Source: an uncultured Oscillospiraceae bacterium
GTDB lineage: Bacteria; Bacillota; Clostridia; Oscillospirales; Acutalibacteraceae
Direction of reading: 5' to 3'
Length of the DNA stretch: 21,503 bases
Assembly (NCBI GenBank): GCA_900549155.1
Contig: URNF01000025.1
Location: 1 to 21,503 of the forward strand
This document shows, piece after piece, positions 14,136-21,503 of this stretch (positions within the stretch are counted from its first letter, which is position 1; every line of letters starts with the position of its first letter). The translations under genes and the position numbers were made by a program. Below the pieces are notes generated by a model, which saw nothing but the letters and a program-made list of their open reading frames with translations, made no database searches and was not told the DNA's origin.

Positions 14136-14978
14136 TTACAGCAGGATGGAATGGGTGCGCACAAACGTCTCGCCCGCCGCGAGCCGCGTCATGCCCTCGC
14201 GCGTTTCCAGCGTCTGCGGCTCGTCCACAAAGCTCGGGATGCCGCCCCAGGGCTCCATGCACATATACGGCGCGCCGTGCTTGTGCCACAAAAGGAAATA
14301 GTCGGTGTCAAACCGCACCGTCACCGCTCTGCCCGTCGCACGGTGTCTGAGCGTTGCCTCGCGGGAGTGCAGATCCTTGAACACCAGCGCATCCACCGCA
14401 AAATATTTGTCATACAGCGGGAACACCCGCGCATCCTTTAACATCTGCACCGGCGTGCGCTCCAGGAGATTGCCCGTGAGCAGATAGGCAAAAAGCGTCT
14501 CCGGCTTTTCGAAAACGATGTCATAGTCCTCGATGCCCTCGGGGCAGGCATATGCCTCGTGCGAGCCGATGGCAAAAAGCATGGTGCTGTCTGAATCGTT
14601 TGTCACCGTGTAGGTGATGTCCACCTGTCTGCCGTGCAGACGGTAGTTTATCCGCAGAGTATAGTCCCAGGGATATTTCTTTTTTGTCTCGTCGGACGAG
14701 GTCTGGACAAAGGTGGCAAAGCTGTCGCCCGCATCCTCGACGGCGAACTCCCGAAATCTGGCAAAGCCGTGCTTTTCCATCGGATAGGTGACGCCCTTAT
14801 AGCTGTATTCACCGTGCGGTGTGCCGCCGCAGAACGGGAACATCAGCGGCGCGACCCCCGACCAGACGGCGGGATCGCCGCTCCACAGCACGTCCTTGCC
14901 GTCGAGCGTCATGCGGCGCATTTCCGCGCCCGTCTCGGCGATGGACAGGGTGATTCTTTCGTTTTTCAGTGTGATCAT
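14136..14978 (-). CDS. Aldose 1-epimerase family protein, LacX-like
   Basis: 280 residues, a full-length galactose-mutarotase-like beta-sandwich. Seen in order: ITLSIAETGAEMRRMTLDG at the N-terminus, LWSGDPAVWSGVAPLMFPFC (about 31-50), MEKHGFARFREF with the conserved HGFAR His, FAIGSHEAYACPEG with the second His region, and CMEPWGGIPSF with a Glu at the usual catalytic-base position. The family interconverts alpha and beta anomers of sugars in the cytosol; LacX-type members have unclear substrates. It starts 13 bases after the araC-type gene, with AGGAGAAGG before the ATG, so it is co-transcribed with the regulator and probably serves the same sugar pathway. Confidence 0.92.
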   Translation of the reverse strand: MITLKNERITLSIAETGAEMRRMTLDGKDVLWSGDPAVWSGVAPLMFPFCGGTPHGEYSYKGVTYPMEKHGFARFREFAVEDAGDSFATFVQTSSDETKKKYPWDYTLRINYRLHGRQVDITYTVTNDSDSTMLFAIGSHEAYACPEGIEDYDIVFEKPETLFAYLLTGNLLERTPVQMLKDARVFPLYDKYFAVDALVFKDLHSREATLRHRATGRAVTVRFDTDYFLLWHKHGAPYMCMEPWGGIPSFVDEPQTLETREGMTRLAAGETFVRTHSILL

Positions 14979-14991
14979 ATACCTTCTCCTC

Positions 14992-15864
14992 TCAGTGCAG
15001 CAGGATGTTTCCTGCGTGTCTGTATTCCGACGGCGTCATGCCGGTGCATTGCCGAAAGGCGCGGTTGAAGCTCGCCGTGCTGTTAAAGCCGCAGCCGAGC
15101 GCTACGGACAGCATGGTTTCCGAAAAATCCGGCGCGCAGATGCGCCGCACCGCCTGCTCCACCCGCCTTGTCGTGATGTATTCCCAAAGGGACACGGTGT
15201 TATAGCGCCGAAAAAGCGCCGAAAAATAGGTCGGGCTGCACCCCGCCTGTGCCGCGATGTCCGCAAGCGTCAGCTTTTCGCAAAGGTGCCGATCGATATA
15301 GTCCATCGCGCGCAGCATGCCCCGCACGCCCGCGCTGTCGCCGTCCGCGGCGGCATAGCCGTGTTCGCGGATGAGCGTTATGAGCAGCAGATTCAAAAGC
15401 GACTTCACCGCGAGCGCATACTCATCCCGCTTTTCCCGCAGCTCCTCTGCGATCTCCCCGTGCAGGGTGCGCAGCGCCGCGGCGTTTTTTGCCGCAATGC
15501 GGCTGGAAAAATCGGGTGCGTGCGCAAAGCAGAAGTTGAGATGCCGTTCGCTCAGCGAGTCGCCCGCTCTGCCCCAAACATAGCGCGGCTCGAAATGCAG
15601 ATTGACGATGCACAGCCCCTCGTCCTCGACCGCCGTGATGCAGTGCGGCTCGTTGCCCGCAAACACGAACACATCCCCCGCCCGCATGGGCAAAACGCCC
15701 GCAGCGGTCGTATAGCTGCCCGCTCCTTTTTCCACCACCGTGATCTCAAAGCGGGTGTGGCTGTGGCGCTGCAGCACCCGCTTGAAGGGCAAAAGCGTCA
15801 CCCGCCACATTTTGAGCAGGCTCTCGCCGCCCTCGGTCAATGCGCCGATATCCTCTACCATCAT
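14992..15864 (-). CDS. AraC-family transcriptional regulator with cupin domain
   Basis: 290 residues from the ATG at 15864 (15861 is equally possible). The N-terminal cupin part has RHSHTRFEITVVEKGAGSY (about 33-51) and MRAGDVFVFAGNEPHCI (about 60-76), likely the sugar sensor. The C-terminal domain has two helix-turn-helix motifs: KLTLADIAAQAGCSPTYFSA (about 197-216) and SVALGCGFNSTASFNRAF (about 253-270), ending in GMTPSEYR, the AraC signature. An open frame reaches up to 15948 but this lies on its own -35 box, so the start after AAAGGA at 15864/15861 is preferred. It is divergent from the dehydratase/GH10 operon and is probably its activator; its inducer is unknown. Confidence 0.93.
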   Translation of the reverse strand: MMVEDIGALTEGGESLLKMWRVTLLPFKRVLQRHSHTRFEITVVEKGAGSYTTAAGVLPMRAGDVFVFAGNEPHCITAVEDEGLCIVNLHFEPRYVWGRAGDSLSERHLNFCFAHAPDFSSRIAAKNAAALRTLHGEIAEELREKRDEYALAVKSLLNLLLITLIREHGYAAADGDSAGVRGMLRAMDYIDRHLCEKLTLADIAAQAGCSPTYFSALFRRYNTVSLWEYITTRRVEQAVRRICAPDFSETMLSVALGCGFNSTASFNRAFRQCTGMTPSEYRHAGNILLH

Positions 15865-15887
15865 AATATCCTTTGCAAATTGCGTAA

Positions 15888-15924
15888 TATACTTGATGAA
15901 AAGATTGCCGATTTCTTCTAGAAT
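15888..15924 (+). promoter_or_regulatory. Candidate activator-dependent promoter of the dehydratase operon
   Basis: TAGAAT (15919-15924) matches the -10 consensus at five of six bases but has no good -35 box at 17 bases; TTGATG (15893-15898) is 20 bases away. A second possible -10, TATACT (15888-15893), also lacks a -35 box. Missing -35 boxes are common where an AraC protein activates. The TAGAAT box overlaps the regulator's own -10 box on the other strand. Confidence 0.45.
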
Positions 15925-15948
15925 AGCATTGTACAAACGGAAAGTCAA
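15920..15948 (-). promoter_or_regulatory. Promoter of the AraC-type regulator
   Basis: Read on the minus strand, TTGACT (15948-15943), 17-base spacer, TATTCT (15925-15920) with TGC directly before it as an extended -10. The leader would be about 50 bases. Two 8-bp palindromes lie in it: TTGTACAA (15929-15936) in the spacer and TTCTAGAA (15916-15923) across the -10 box. Confidence 0.7.
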
Positions 15949-15971
15949 TTCTTTTAGGAAAGGAAATCGTC

Positions 15972-17309
15972 ATGAATATCTGTTCTTCCCCCTCCGACCT
16001 GCGCATCACGGACATGTGCTTTGTGGACATCGACGGCGCGCCCAAGCGCTGCACCATTCTGCGCATCGACACAAACCAGGGCATCTCCGGCTTCGGCGAG
16101 GTGCGCGATGCTTCCAGCAAGACCTATGCCCTGATGCTCAAAAGCCGCATTCTCGGCGAAAACCCCTGCAATGTGGACAAGATTTTTCGCAAGATAAAGC
16201 AGTTCGGCGGCCCGTCCCGCCAGGGCGGCGGCGTGTCCGGCATCGAGATCGCCCTGTGGGATCTCGCGGGCAAGGCATACGGCGTGCCGCTCTATCAGCT
16301 GCTCGGCGGCAAATTCCGCGACCGCGTGCGGGTCTATTGCGACACCGACGTGGACGGCAGACACACGGGACACGACATGGGACTTGCGCTCAAAAAGCGC
16401 ATGGACATGGGCTTTACGTTCCTCAAAATGGATCTCGGCATCGGGCTGCTCCTCGACGAGCCGGGCACGATCAACGCCCCGCTCGGCTTCATCGACGACA
16501 TGAAGACCTATGCCCCGCACATTCTCAACGTGCAGGGCGGCTCGGTCACGGCGGACATGGTGCGCTCGCAGAAAAGCTATGACATCGTCACCACCGCCCA
16601 CCCCTTCACCGGCATCCATCTGACCGAAAAGGGACTCGACTTTCTTGAAAACTATGTGAAAGAGGTCAGAGAGGTCATCGGCTATGAGGTGCCGCTGGCT
16701 ATTGACCACTTCGGGCATGTGTGCGTTGAGGACTGCATCCGCTTTGCCAAACGCATGGAGCCGTATAATTTGGCGTGGCTTGAGGACATGGTGCCGTGGA
16801 TGTACACCGATCAATATGTGCGTCTCAAAAACAGCACCGCCGTCCCGATCTGCACGGGCGAGGACATCTATCTCAAAGAGGGCTTCGAAACGCTCATCAA
16901 GGCGGGCGGCGTGTCGGTCATCCATCCCGACATTCTCACCTGCGGCGGCGCGCTGGAGCTGAAAAAGATTGCGGACATCGCCGACGAGCACGGTGTCGCC
17001 GTGGCGGTGCACATGGCGGAAAGCCCTGTCGCCTGTCTTGCCGCCGTGCACACGGCCGCCGCGATGCACAACTGCCTTGCGCTCGAATTCCACTCGGTGG
17101 ATGTGCCGTGGTGGGCGGACATCGTCACAGGTATCAAAAACCCGCTTTTCGAAAACGGCTTCATCACCGTCCCCGAAAAGCCCGGTCTCGGCTTTGACGA
17201 CCTCAACGAGGAGATGATCCGCGCGCACATAAACCCGCAGATCCCCGGCTATTTCGAACCGACCGACGAATGGAACAAGGAATTTTCCAACGACAGAATT
17301 TGGAGCTGA
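15972..17309 (+). CDS. Enolase-superfamily sugar-acid dehydratase (mandelate racemase-like)
   Basis: 445 residues. The N-terminal capping domain (to about 115) has GISGFGEVRD and the IEIALWDLAGKAYGVPLYQL segment typical of MR/MLE proteins. In the barrel, KMDLG (Lys152, Asp154) is the likely base region, the metal ligands are Asp245 (AIDHFGH), Glu271 (WLEDMVPW) and Glu297 (CTGEDIY), and His347 (VHMAESP) is the likely second catalytic residue. An insertion of about 60 residues (about 158-220) follows the KxD motif. Relatives dehydrate aldonic acids such as galactonate, gluconate or mannonate to 2-keto-3-deoxy acids; the exact acid is not resolved. AAAGGA lies 6 bases before the ATG. It leads the operon divergent from the AraC gene, followed after 5 bases by a GH10-like gene. 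Confidence 0.88.
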   Translation: MNICSSPSDLRITDMCFVDIDGAPKRCTILRIDTNQGISGFGEVRDASSKTYALMLKSRILGENPCNVDKIFRKIKQFGGPSRQGGGVSGIEIALWDLAGKAYGVPLYQLLGGKFRDRVRVYCDTDVDGRHTGHDMGLALKKRMDMGFTFLKMDLGIGLLLDEPGTINAPLGFIDDMKTYAPHILNVQGGSVTADMVRSQKSYDIVTTAHPFTGIHLTEKGLDFLENYVKEVREVIGYEVPLAIDHFGHVCVEDCIRFAKRMEPYNLAWLEDMVPWMYTDQYVRLKNSTAVPICTGEDIYLKEGFETLIKAGGVSVIHPDILTCGGALELKKIADIADEHGVAVAVHMAESPVACLAAVHTAAAMHNCLALEFHSVDVPWWADIVTGIKNPLFENGFITVPEKPGLGFDDLNEEMIRAHINPQIPGYFEPTDEWNKEFSNDRIWS

Positions 17310-17314
17310 GAAAT

Positions 17315-18613
17315 ATGTCTTACATAAAAAACGCCCTCAAAGAAAGCGCCGCCTATTTTGAAGACCGCTACCCGTCGGAGCTCGAGAAAAACCGCAAAGG
17401 CGACTTTGCGGTTTCGGTGCAAAAAAACGGGAAACCGCTTGAAAACTGCACCGTCTCCTATACCCTCGAGCGGCACGACTTCGATTTCGGCTGCAACCTT
17501 TTCATGCTCGAGCAGTATGACGAAAAGGTGCAGCAGGACACCTATTATGCGCAGTGGCTGCGCCTGTTCAACACAGCGGTCGTCCCGCTCTATTGGGAGG
17601 GGACGGAGCCGGAGAGAGGCTATCTGCGCTATACGGCGGACACTGCAAACGATGTCTATCGCCGTCCGCCCGCCGACAGGGTCGCGGCGTTTTGCCGCGA
17701 AAACGGCGTGGCGATGAAGGGACATCCGCTTTTTTGGCAGGAGTTCATCCCGCGGTGGCTGCCCGAAAAATGGGACGAGCTTTATCCGCTCATCGAAAAA
17801 CGCTTTGCGGAGATCGCCGCAAGATATGCCGACAAGATCCCCGTTTTCGACTGCGTCAACGAGCCGTCGCGACTGTTCGACCAGCTGTTTGAGTACAGAG
17901 AAAACGGCTGGAAATGTGTGTTCCCGCCCGATGACTACATCGAGCAGATCTTCGCGCTCGGGAAACGGTATTTCCCCGACAACACGCTCATCCTCAACGA
18001 GGCGACCGGCGCGGCGTTCGGCGAATTTCGCGGCGTTTTCGGCGGCTATTATCTTCTGCTTGAAAAGCTGCTCAAAAAAGGGCTGAAGATCGACCGCATC
18101 GGGCTGCAGTGCCATGTCGAGGACGAGGCGTATTACAAAAATGTCTTTCAGTCTGAGCGCCTGTATCGGCTGCTCGACACCTACGGGCGTTTCGGTAGAC
18201 CGCTCGTGCTCTCGGAGATCGGCCTCTCCTGCGCCGACGAGGAAACACAGGCGCTCGCCGCCGAGCGACTCTACAGGGTCTGTTTCTCCCACGCTGCCAT
18301 GTCGGGCATCTTCTGGTGGAATTTGGACGACAACGGCATTTTGTGCGACAAGGAGCGCAATGCGGCAGGCGAAAATCTGCCCTATGGCGGGCTGGTGCGT
18401 AACGGCACGCCGAAAGCGGCATACAGGGTGCTTGACCGTCTCATAAACGAAGAATGGCACACCGAAGGCAGCGCATCCGCAAAGGACGGCAAAATAGCTT
18501 TCAGGGGCTTTTTCGGGAAATACCGTCTGCACATCAAAGGCGACGGTATCGACAAGGAAGTTTCCGTCGATCTCGGCAAGACTGCCGACAGAAATCTGAA
18601 AATTGAACTGTGA
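17315..18613 (+). CDS. GH10-like glycoside hydrolase, cytosolic, copy 1
   Basis: 432 residues, no signal peptide. An N-terminal beta-rich segment (about 25-60, RKGDFAVSVQKNGKPLENC) precedes a barrel starting at HDFDFGCNLFML. Acid/base Glu183 lies in FDCVNEPS, IGLQCHVE (about 262-269) matches the GH10 GxQxH strand, and nucleophile Glu301 lies in LVLSEIGLS. The canonical GHTLVWH strand reads GHPLFWQ, so the substrate-contacting His is Gln142. A short C-terminal beta module (about 385-432, FRGFFGKYRLHI) follows. GH10 enzymes are endo-xylanases, but this one is cytosolic and divergent, so it probably acts on imported oligosaccharides. The ATG at 17315 has GGAG 9 bases upstream; the open frame before it overlaps the dehydratase gene. 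A second GH10-like gene lies two genes downstream. Confidence 0.85.
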   Translation: MSYIKNALKESAAYFEDRYPSELEKNRKGDFAVSVQKNGKPLENCTVSYTLERHDFDFGCNLFMLEQYDEKVQQDTYYAQWLRLFNTAVVPLYWEGTEPERGYLRYTADTANDVYRRPPADRVAAFCRENGVAMKGHPLFWQEFIPRWLPEKWDELYPLIEKRFAEIAARYADKIPVFDCVNEPSRLFDQLFEYRENGWKCVFPPDDYIEQIFALGKRYFPDNTLILNEATGAAFGEFRGVFGGYYLLLEKLLKKGLKIDRIGLQCHVEDEAYYKNVFQSERLYRLLDTYGRFGRPLVLSEIGLSCADEETQALAAERLYRVCFSHAAMSGIFWWNLDDNGILCDKERNAAGENLPYGGLVRNGTPKAAYRVLDRLINEEWHTEGSASAKDGKIAFRGFFGKYRLHIKGDGIDKEVSVDLGKTADRNLKIEL

Positions 18614-18626
18614 GCAGGTGGAGAAA

Positions 18627-19541
18627 ATGCATTTTAACGACAGAGATACCATCATCGCCCTGACCCCGCTTTGGAAAGGCGAGCGGCTGCCCGACGGCAG
18701 ACCGAAGGTTGCGGACAAATATCTTGACGCGCTTTACGGCATGACGCTCGAAGAGGTGTGGAAGCCGATTTTCGTGCTGGGCTATGAGCACCAGTTCGTC
18801 GGCGGCGGGGAAGCCCCGCTGCACGCCCTGCACGACGACGGCAGAAAGCTCGTCGGCAGAGCTGTCACCTGTACCTATTGTCCCACCCGTCCCGATCTGC
18901 ACGACGTGCAATTCGGCAGAGGCGCCGAGGATGGGCTTGTCGGCAACTATAACCAGTGGGTCATCGATCATTTGTATGAACGCGATGTTGTCGTTTGCGA
19001 TATGTATGATAAAATATATAAGGGTACCTTCCTCGGCGGCAACCTCACCACCGCGCTGCACAACCGCACCAAAACGGGCGGCGCGGTCATCTGGGGCGGC
19101 GTGCGCGATGTGGAGCAGATGAAAAAAGTGCCGGATGTGCAGGTCTATTATCGCGGCATCGACCCCACCCCCATCCGCGAATTCGTGATGAAGGACTGGA
19201 ACGACATCACCGCGTTCGGCGGCGCGGTGTGCCTGCCGGGCGATGTCGTGTTCGGCGCGGGCGGCGGCGTGCTGTTCATCCCGTCGCACCTTGTCGCCGA
19301 TGTGGTCGAGGGTGCTGCCAAAACGCACGTGAAGGACGATTTCGGGTTTGAAATGATCTGTCAGGGACGATTTACCACCGCGCAGATCGACAAAAACACC
19401 TGGAGCGAGGATATGCTGGATATGCTGCTCGACTGGATCAAAACCGACCCGCGCGGCGAAGCCTATCGCGACCTCGACTGGTCAAAGGAATATGATCTGG
19501 CGCGCAACGGCGATCCGACCGACACGCAGACCGCCCTGTGA
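18627..19541 (+). CDS. RraA-like protein, extended form, possible aldolase/lyase
   Basis: 304 residues. The core (about 75-225) follows the RraA/HMG-aldolase pattern: GRAVTCTY, DHLYERDVVVCDM, GAVIWGGVRDVEQM with Arg160-Asp161 at the position that binds pyruvate and metal in 4-hydroxy-4-methyl-2-oxoglutarate aldolases, YYRGIDPTP, and CLPGDVVFGAGGGVLFIP. The AD-DGV box usually found in the family reads GAGGGV here. Extra parts at both ends (about 1-55 and 230-304) make it longer than typical RraA proteins of about 160-230 residues. Pfam-style labels such as demethylmenaquinone methyltransferase for this family are historical errors. Between two GH10-like genes and downstream of a dehydratase, a retro-aldol or related step on a keto-deoxy acid is plausible but unproven. 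AGGTGGAG precedes the ATG; the GH10-like stop is 13 bases upstream. Confidence 0.8.
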   Translation: MHFNDRDTIIALTPLWKGERLPDGRPKVADKYLDALYGMTLEEVWKPIFVLGYEHQFVGGGEAPLHALHDDGRKLVGRAVTCTYCPTRPDLHDVQFGRGAEDGLVGNYNQWVIDHLYERDVVVCDMYDKIYKGTFLGGNLTTALHNRTKTGGAVIWGGVRDVEQMKKVPDVQVYYRGIDPTPIREFVMKDWNDITAFGGAVCLPGDVVFGAGGGVLFIPSHLVADVVEGAAKTHVKDDFGFEMICQGRFTTAQIDKNTWSEDMLDMLLDWIKTDPRGEAYRDLDWSKEYDLARNGDPTDTQTAL

Positions 19542-19574
19542 AACCCGCCCGCAGGGGCAAAAGGAGTGTTGTTC

Positions 19575-20909
19575 ATGACAAATGCAGAAATGCGCGAAAA
19601 GTGTCTTTCCCCCTTTCTCGAACAGGACGCGCTGTACAAGGAGCGCATCTGTCCGAACATCGAGAAATACCGCAAAGGGGATTTTCGCCTGAAGTTCACC
19701 GACCGCGACGGCAAGCCCCTTGCGGGCGTGACCGTTGAGGTGCGGCAGGAGACGCACGATTTCAAATACGGCGCGAACATCTTCATGCTCGACGAGTTTC
19801 CGACCGACGCGGAAAACGCCGCCTATCGTGATCTTTTCCACCGCTATTTCAACCTTGCCACCGTCCCGTTTTATTGGGACGGCATCGAGCCGCAAGAAGG
19901 ACACCCGCGCTATGCCGCAGACAGCGAAAAGGTCGCCCGCCGTCCCGCACCCGACCTGTGCATGGACTATTGCCGCGAACACGGCATTGCGCCGAAGCTG
20001 CACTGCCTTTTCTATGATAAGTGGATCCCGAGCTGGCTGCCGAAAACCGATGCAGACGCCATGCGGCGGCTGTATGAAAAGCGGTTTGGCGAGATCGCCG
20101 CGCGCTATAAGGACGCGCTGTATGAGGTCGAGGTCGTCAACGAAATGCTCGAGGAGCAATATTGGAAGACCCAGTCGGTGCTGTGCGCCGAAAGGGACAT
20201 CGTCGAATGGGCGTTCGCCCTTGCGCGCAAGCATTTCCCGCAGTCAAAGCTGGTGTTCAACGAGGGCTGCCGCGTGCCGTTCATCGCGGCGGCGGACTAC
20301 CGTGACCCCTACATTCTGATGCTGGATCGTGCGATCGCGCGCGGCGCGTCGGTCGACAAGATCGGTATTCAAAATCACATCTTCTGCGGCGCGACCTGTC
20401 CGCAGGAAGAGGACATCGACGACAAGCTGCGGTGGATGGATCCCGTAAAGCAGATAAAGGCGATGGACGTGCTGTCCTCGTTCGGAAAGCCGCTGGAGAT
20501 CACCGAGGTCACCGTCCCCACCGTCGGCACGGGCGACGAGGCGGAGGCACTGCAGGCGGAAATTCTCCGCTATCTCTACACCCTTTGGTTCTCGATCCCG
20601 CAGATGGAAACGATCGTCTATTGGAACACGGTCGAAGGCACGGCATGGAATGCGCCGAACGGCGCATGGCGCGAAAACGACTGCCGCGGCGGGCTTTTCC
20701 GCCGCGACTTCACCCCGAAACCCGCAGCAGACATGCTCTATCACCTTTTCCATGAGGAATGGTGCACAAAGCTGACCGTGACAACGGACGAAAACGGCTG
20801 TGCCGATCTGCGCGGATTTTACGGCGACTATACCGCCAAGGCAAACGGCACGCCGTTCGCCTTCGGCATCCATCGCGGCGACGCGATCGGCAAGACCGTC
20901 ATTCTGTAA
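19575..20909 (+). CDS. GH10-like glycoside hydrolase, cytosolic, copy 2
   Basis: 444 residues, no signal peptide, same plan as the other GH10-like protein: IEKYRKGDFRLKFTDRDGKP (29-48) leader, barrel from HDFKYGANIFML, acid/base Glu190 (VEVVNEML), IGIQNHIF (about 263-270) for the GxQxH strand, nucleophile Glu311 (LEITEVTVPT), and a short C-terminal module (LRGFYGDYTAKANG). The GHTLVWH strand has become KLHCLFYD, and the end of the barrel reads VYWNTVEGTAWNAPNG instead of the copy-1 FWWNLDDNG. So the two are distant paralogues, not a recent duplication, and probably differ in substrate. The ATG at 19575 is chosen because AAAAGGAG ends 8 bases before it; GTG 19566 overlaps that site. The RraA-like stop is 33 bases upstream and an SDR gene follows after 13 bases. 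Confidence 0.83.
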   Translation: MTNAEMREKCLSPFLEQDALYKERICPNIEKYRKGDFRLKFTDRDGKPLAGVTVEVRQETHDFKYGANIFMLDEFPTDAENAAYRDLFHRYFNLATVPFYWDGIEPQEGHPRYAADSEKVARRPAPDLCMDYCREHGIAPKLHCLFYDKWIPSWLPKTDADAMRRLYEKRFGEIAARYKDALYEVEVVNEMLEEQYWKTQSVLCAERDIVEWAFALARKHFPQSKLVFNEGCRVPFIAAADYRDPYILMLDRAIARGASVDKIGIQNHIFCGATCPQEEDIDDKLRWMDPVKQIKAMDVLSSFGKPLEITEVTVPTVGTGDEAEALQAEILRYLYTLWFSIPQMETIVYWNTVEGTAWNAPNGAWRENDCRGGLFRRDFTPKPAADMLYHLFHEEWCTKLTVTTDENGCADLRGFYGDYTAKANGTPFAFGIHRGDAIGKTVIL

Positions 20910-20922
20910 AGGGGGCATCTGT

Positions 20923-21503
20923 ATGGACAAAAAACGCGCGCTCGTCACCGGCTCTTCGCGCGGCATCGGCAAGGCCATCGCCGTCGCACTCGCAAAGGAC
21001 GGCTTTCACGTCCTCGTCCACTGCGCGGGGAACCTTGCAAAAGCCGAAGAAACAAAAGCCGTCATCGAGCAAAACGGCGGCACGGCGGAAATTTTCAAAG
21101 CCGACCTCTGCGACACCGCCGAAACCGCCGCGCTGGCAAAGAGCATGGGCGACATCGATGTGCTGGTGCTCAACGCCTCGCTGCAATATCGCGAGAAGTG
21201 GGAAGATATTTCCCTTGACCGCTGCACGCAGCAGTTAAACTGCAACTTCGTTTCTTCCCTGCTGCTCATGCAGGCGGCAGTGCCGCACATGAAAGCCCAA
21301 AAAAGCGGCAGGATCATCACCGTCGGCTCGGTGCAAGAAGCCAAACCGCACCCCGACATGCTGGTCTATTCCGCAAGCAAGGCGGCACAAACCAACATGG
21401 TGCGTTCGCTCTCGCTCCAGCTGGCGCCCTTCGGCATCACGGTCAACAACGTCGCCCCCGGCGTTATCTACACCGATCGCAACATAAAGGCGCTCGCCGA
21501 CCC
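20923..21503 (+). CDS. Short-chain dehydrogenase/reductase (3' end missing)
   Basis: 193 codons are visible before the window ends; a classical SDR has about 250. VTGSSRGIGKAIA (8-20) is the TGxxxGxG cofactor loop, LVLNAS (81-86) replaces the usual NNAG stretch, and the catalytic residues are Ser136 (TVGSVQ), Tyr149 and Lys153 (YSASK). NNVAPGVIYTDRN (175-187) is the usual PG motif after strand 6. It oxidises or reduces a sugar, sugar acid or alcohol with NAD(P). AAAGGGGG lies 7 bases before the ATG. As the fifth gene of the operon it may make the aldonic acid used by the dehydratase or reduce a keto product. Confidence 0.93.
   Translation, partial: MDKKRALVTGSSRGIGKAIAVALAKDGFHVLVHCAGNLAKAEETKAVIEQNGGTAEIFKADLCDTAETAALAKSMGDIDVLVLNASLQYREKWEDISLDRCTQQLNCNFVSSLLLMQAAVPHMKAQKSGRIITVGSVQEAKPHPDMLVYSASKAAQTNMVRSLSLQLAPFGITVNNVAPGVIYTDRNIKALAD

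Noticed and set aside
13975..14301. Possible 108-residue protein starting inside the structured element
   Set aside because: It crosses the element, the right terminator hairpin and the end of the epimerase gene, and has no ribosome binding site or domain.
15865..15948. Longer N-terminus for the AraC-type regulator
   Set aside because: The earlier ATG coincides with the regulator's -35 box, so it would lie upstream of the transcript; the ATG at 15864 or 15861 has AAAGGA before it.
17249..18718. Open frame of about 489 codons on the minus strand opposite GH10-like copy 1
   Set aside because: It is a shadow of a gene with clear catalytic motifs and correct ribosome binding site.
17315..20909. 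Recent tandem duplication of the GH10-like gene
   Set aside because: The two proteins share layout and motifs but differ at most positions, so they are old paralogues rather than a fresh duplication.
1..21503. tRNA, rRNA, CRISPR array, transposase or phage genes
   Set aside because: No clover-leaf, no regular repeat-spacer pattern and no such protein motifs were recognised by eye; a dedicated search was not possible.

Overview
The window looks like chromosomal DNA of a GC-rich member of the Bacillota, most likely an uncultured gut-type Clostridia. The reasons are strong AAGGAG-type ribosome binding sites, short intergenic gaps, a lipoprotein-dependent sugar ABC importer without its own ATPase, a LemA/DUF2207 pair, and TTG(N17)TATACT-type promoters. 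The species assignment is an inference. No RNA gene, CRISPR array, transposase or phage gene was seen.

Layout. (1) 1-933: 3' part of a GH3 (NagZ-like) gene, closed by a terminator. (2) 1052-3165: a two-gene unit of a GT2 and a GT4 glycosyltransferase with its own promoter, probably for a surface glycan, ending in a hairpin terminator. (3) 11464-3213, minus strand: a sugar-use block read right to left. It holds a solute-binding lipoprotein, two permeases, malQ (GH77), an FAD-dependent CrtI-like oxidoreductase, a CE2-like acetylesterase and a GH39-like glycosidase. An internal promoter sits in front of the last two genes. (4) 11602-13832, plus strand: lemA and a DUF2207 membrane protein, overlapping by ATGA. 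(5) 13833-14135: a non-coding interval with a roughly 225-bp highly structured element between two near-identical terminator hairpins. (6) 15864-14136, minus strand: an AraC-family regulator and a LacX-type aldose epimerase. (7) 15972-21503, plus strand, divergent from the regulator: an enolase-superfamily sugar-acid dehydratase, a GH10-like enzyme, an RraA-like protein, a second GH10-like enzyme and an SDR dehydrogenase that runs off the window edge.

How it may work together. Blocks 3, 6 and 7 look like a locus for importing and using hemicellulose-derived oligosaccharides. None of the hydrolases in these blocks has a signal peptide, so they should act in the cytosol on imported, probably acetylated, oligosaccharides. 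The CE2, GH39 and GH10 families point towards xylan. The dehydratase, RraA-like and SDR genes suggest that an aldonic or uronic acid is also handled. AraC is probably the local activator: its own -10 box overlaps a candidate -10 box for the divergent operon. The most unusual parts are the two divergent cytosolic GH10-like proteins around an extended RraA-like protein, and the structured element that appears to have split a bidirectional terminator.
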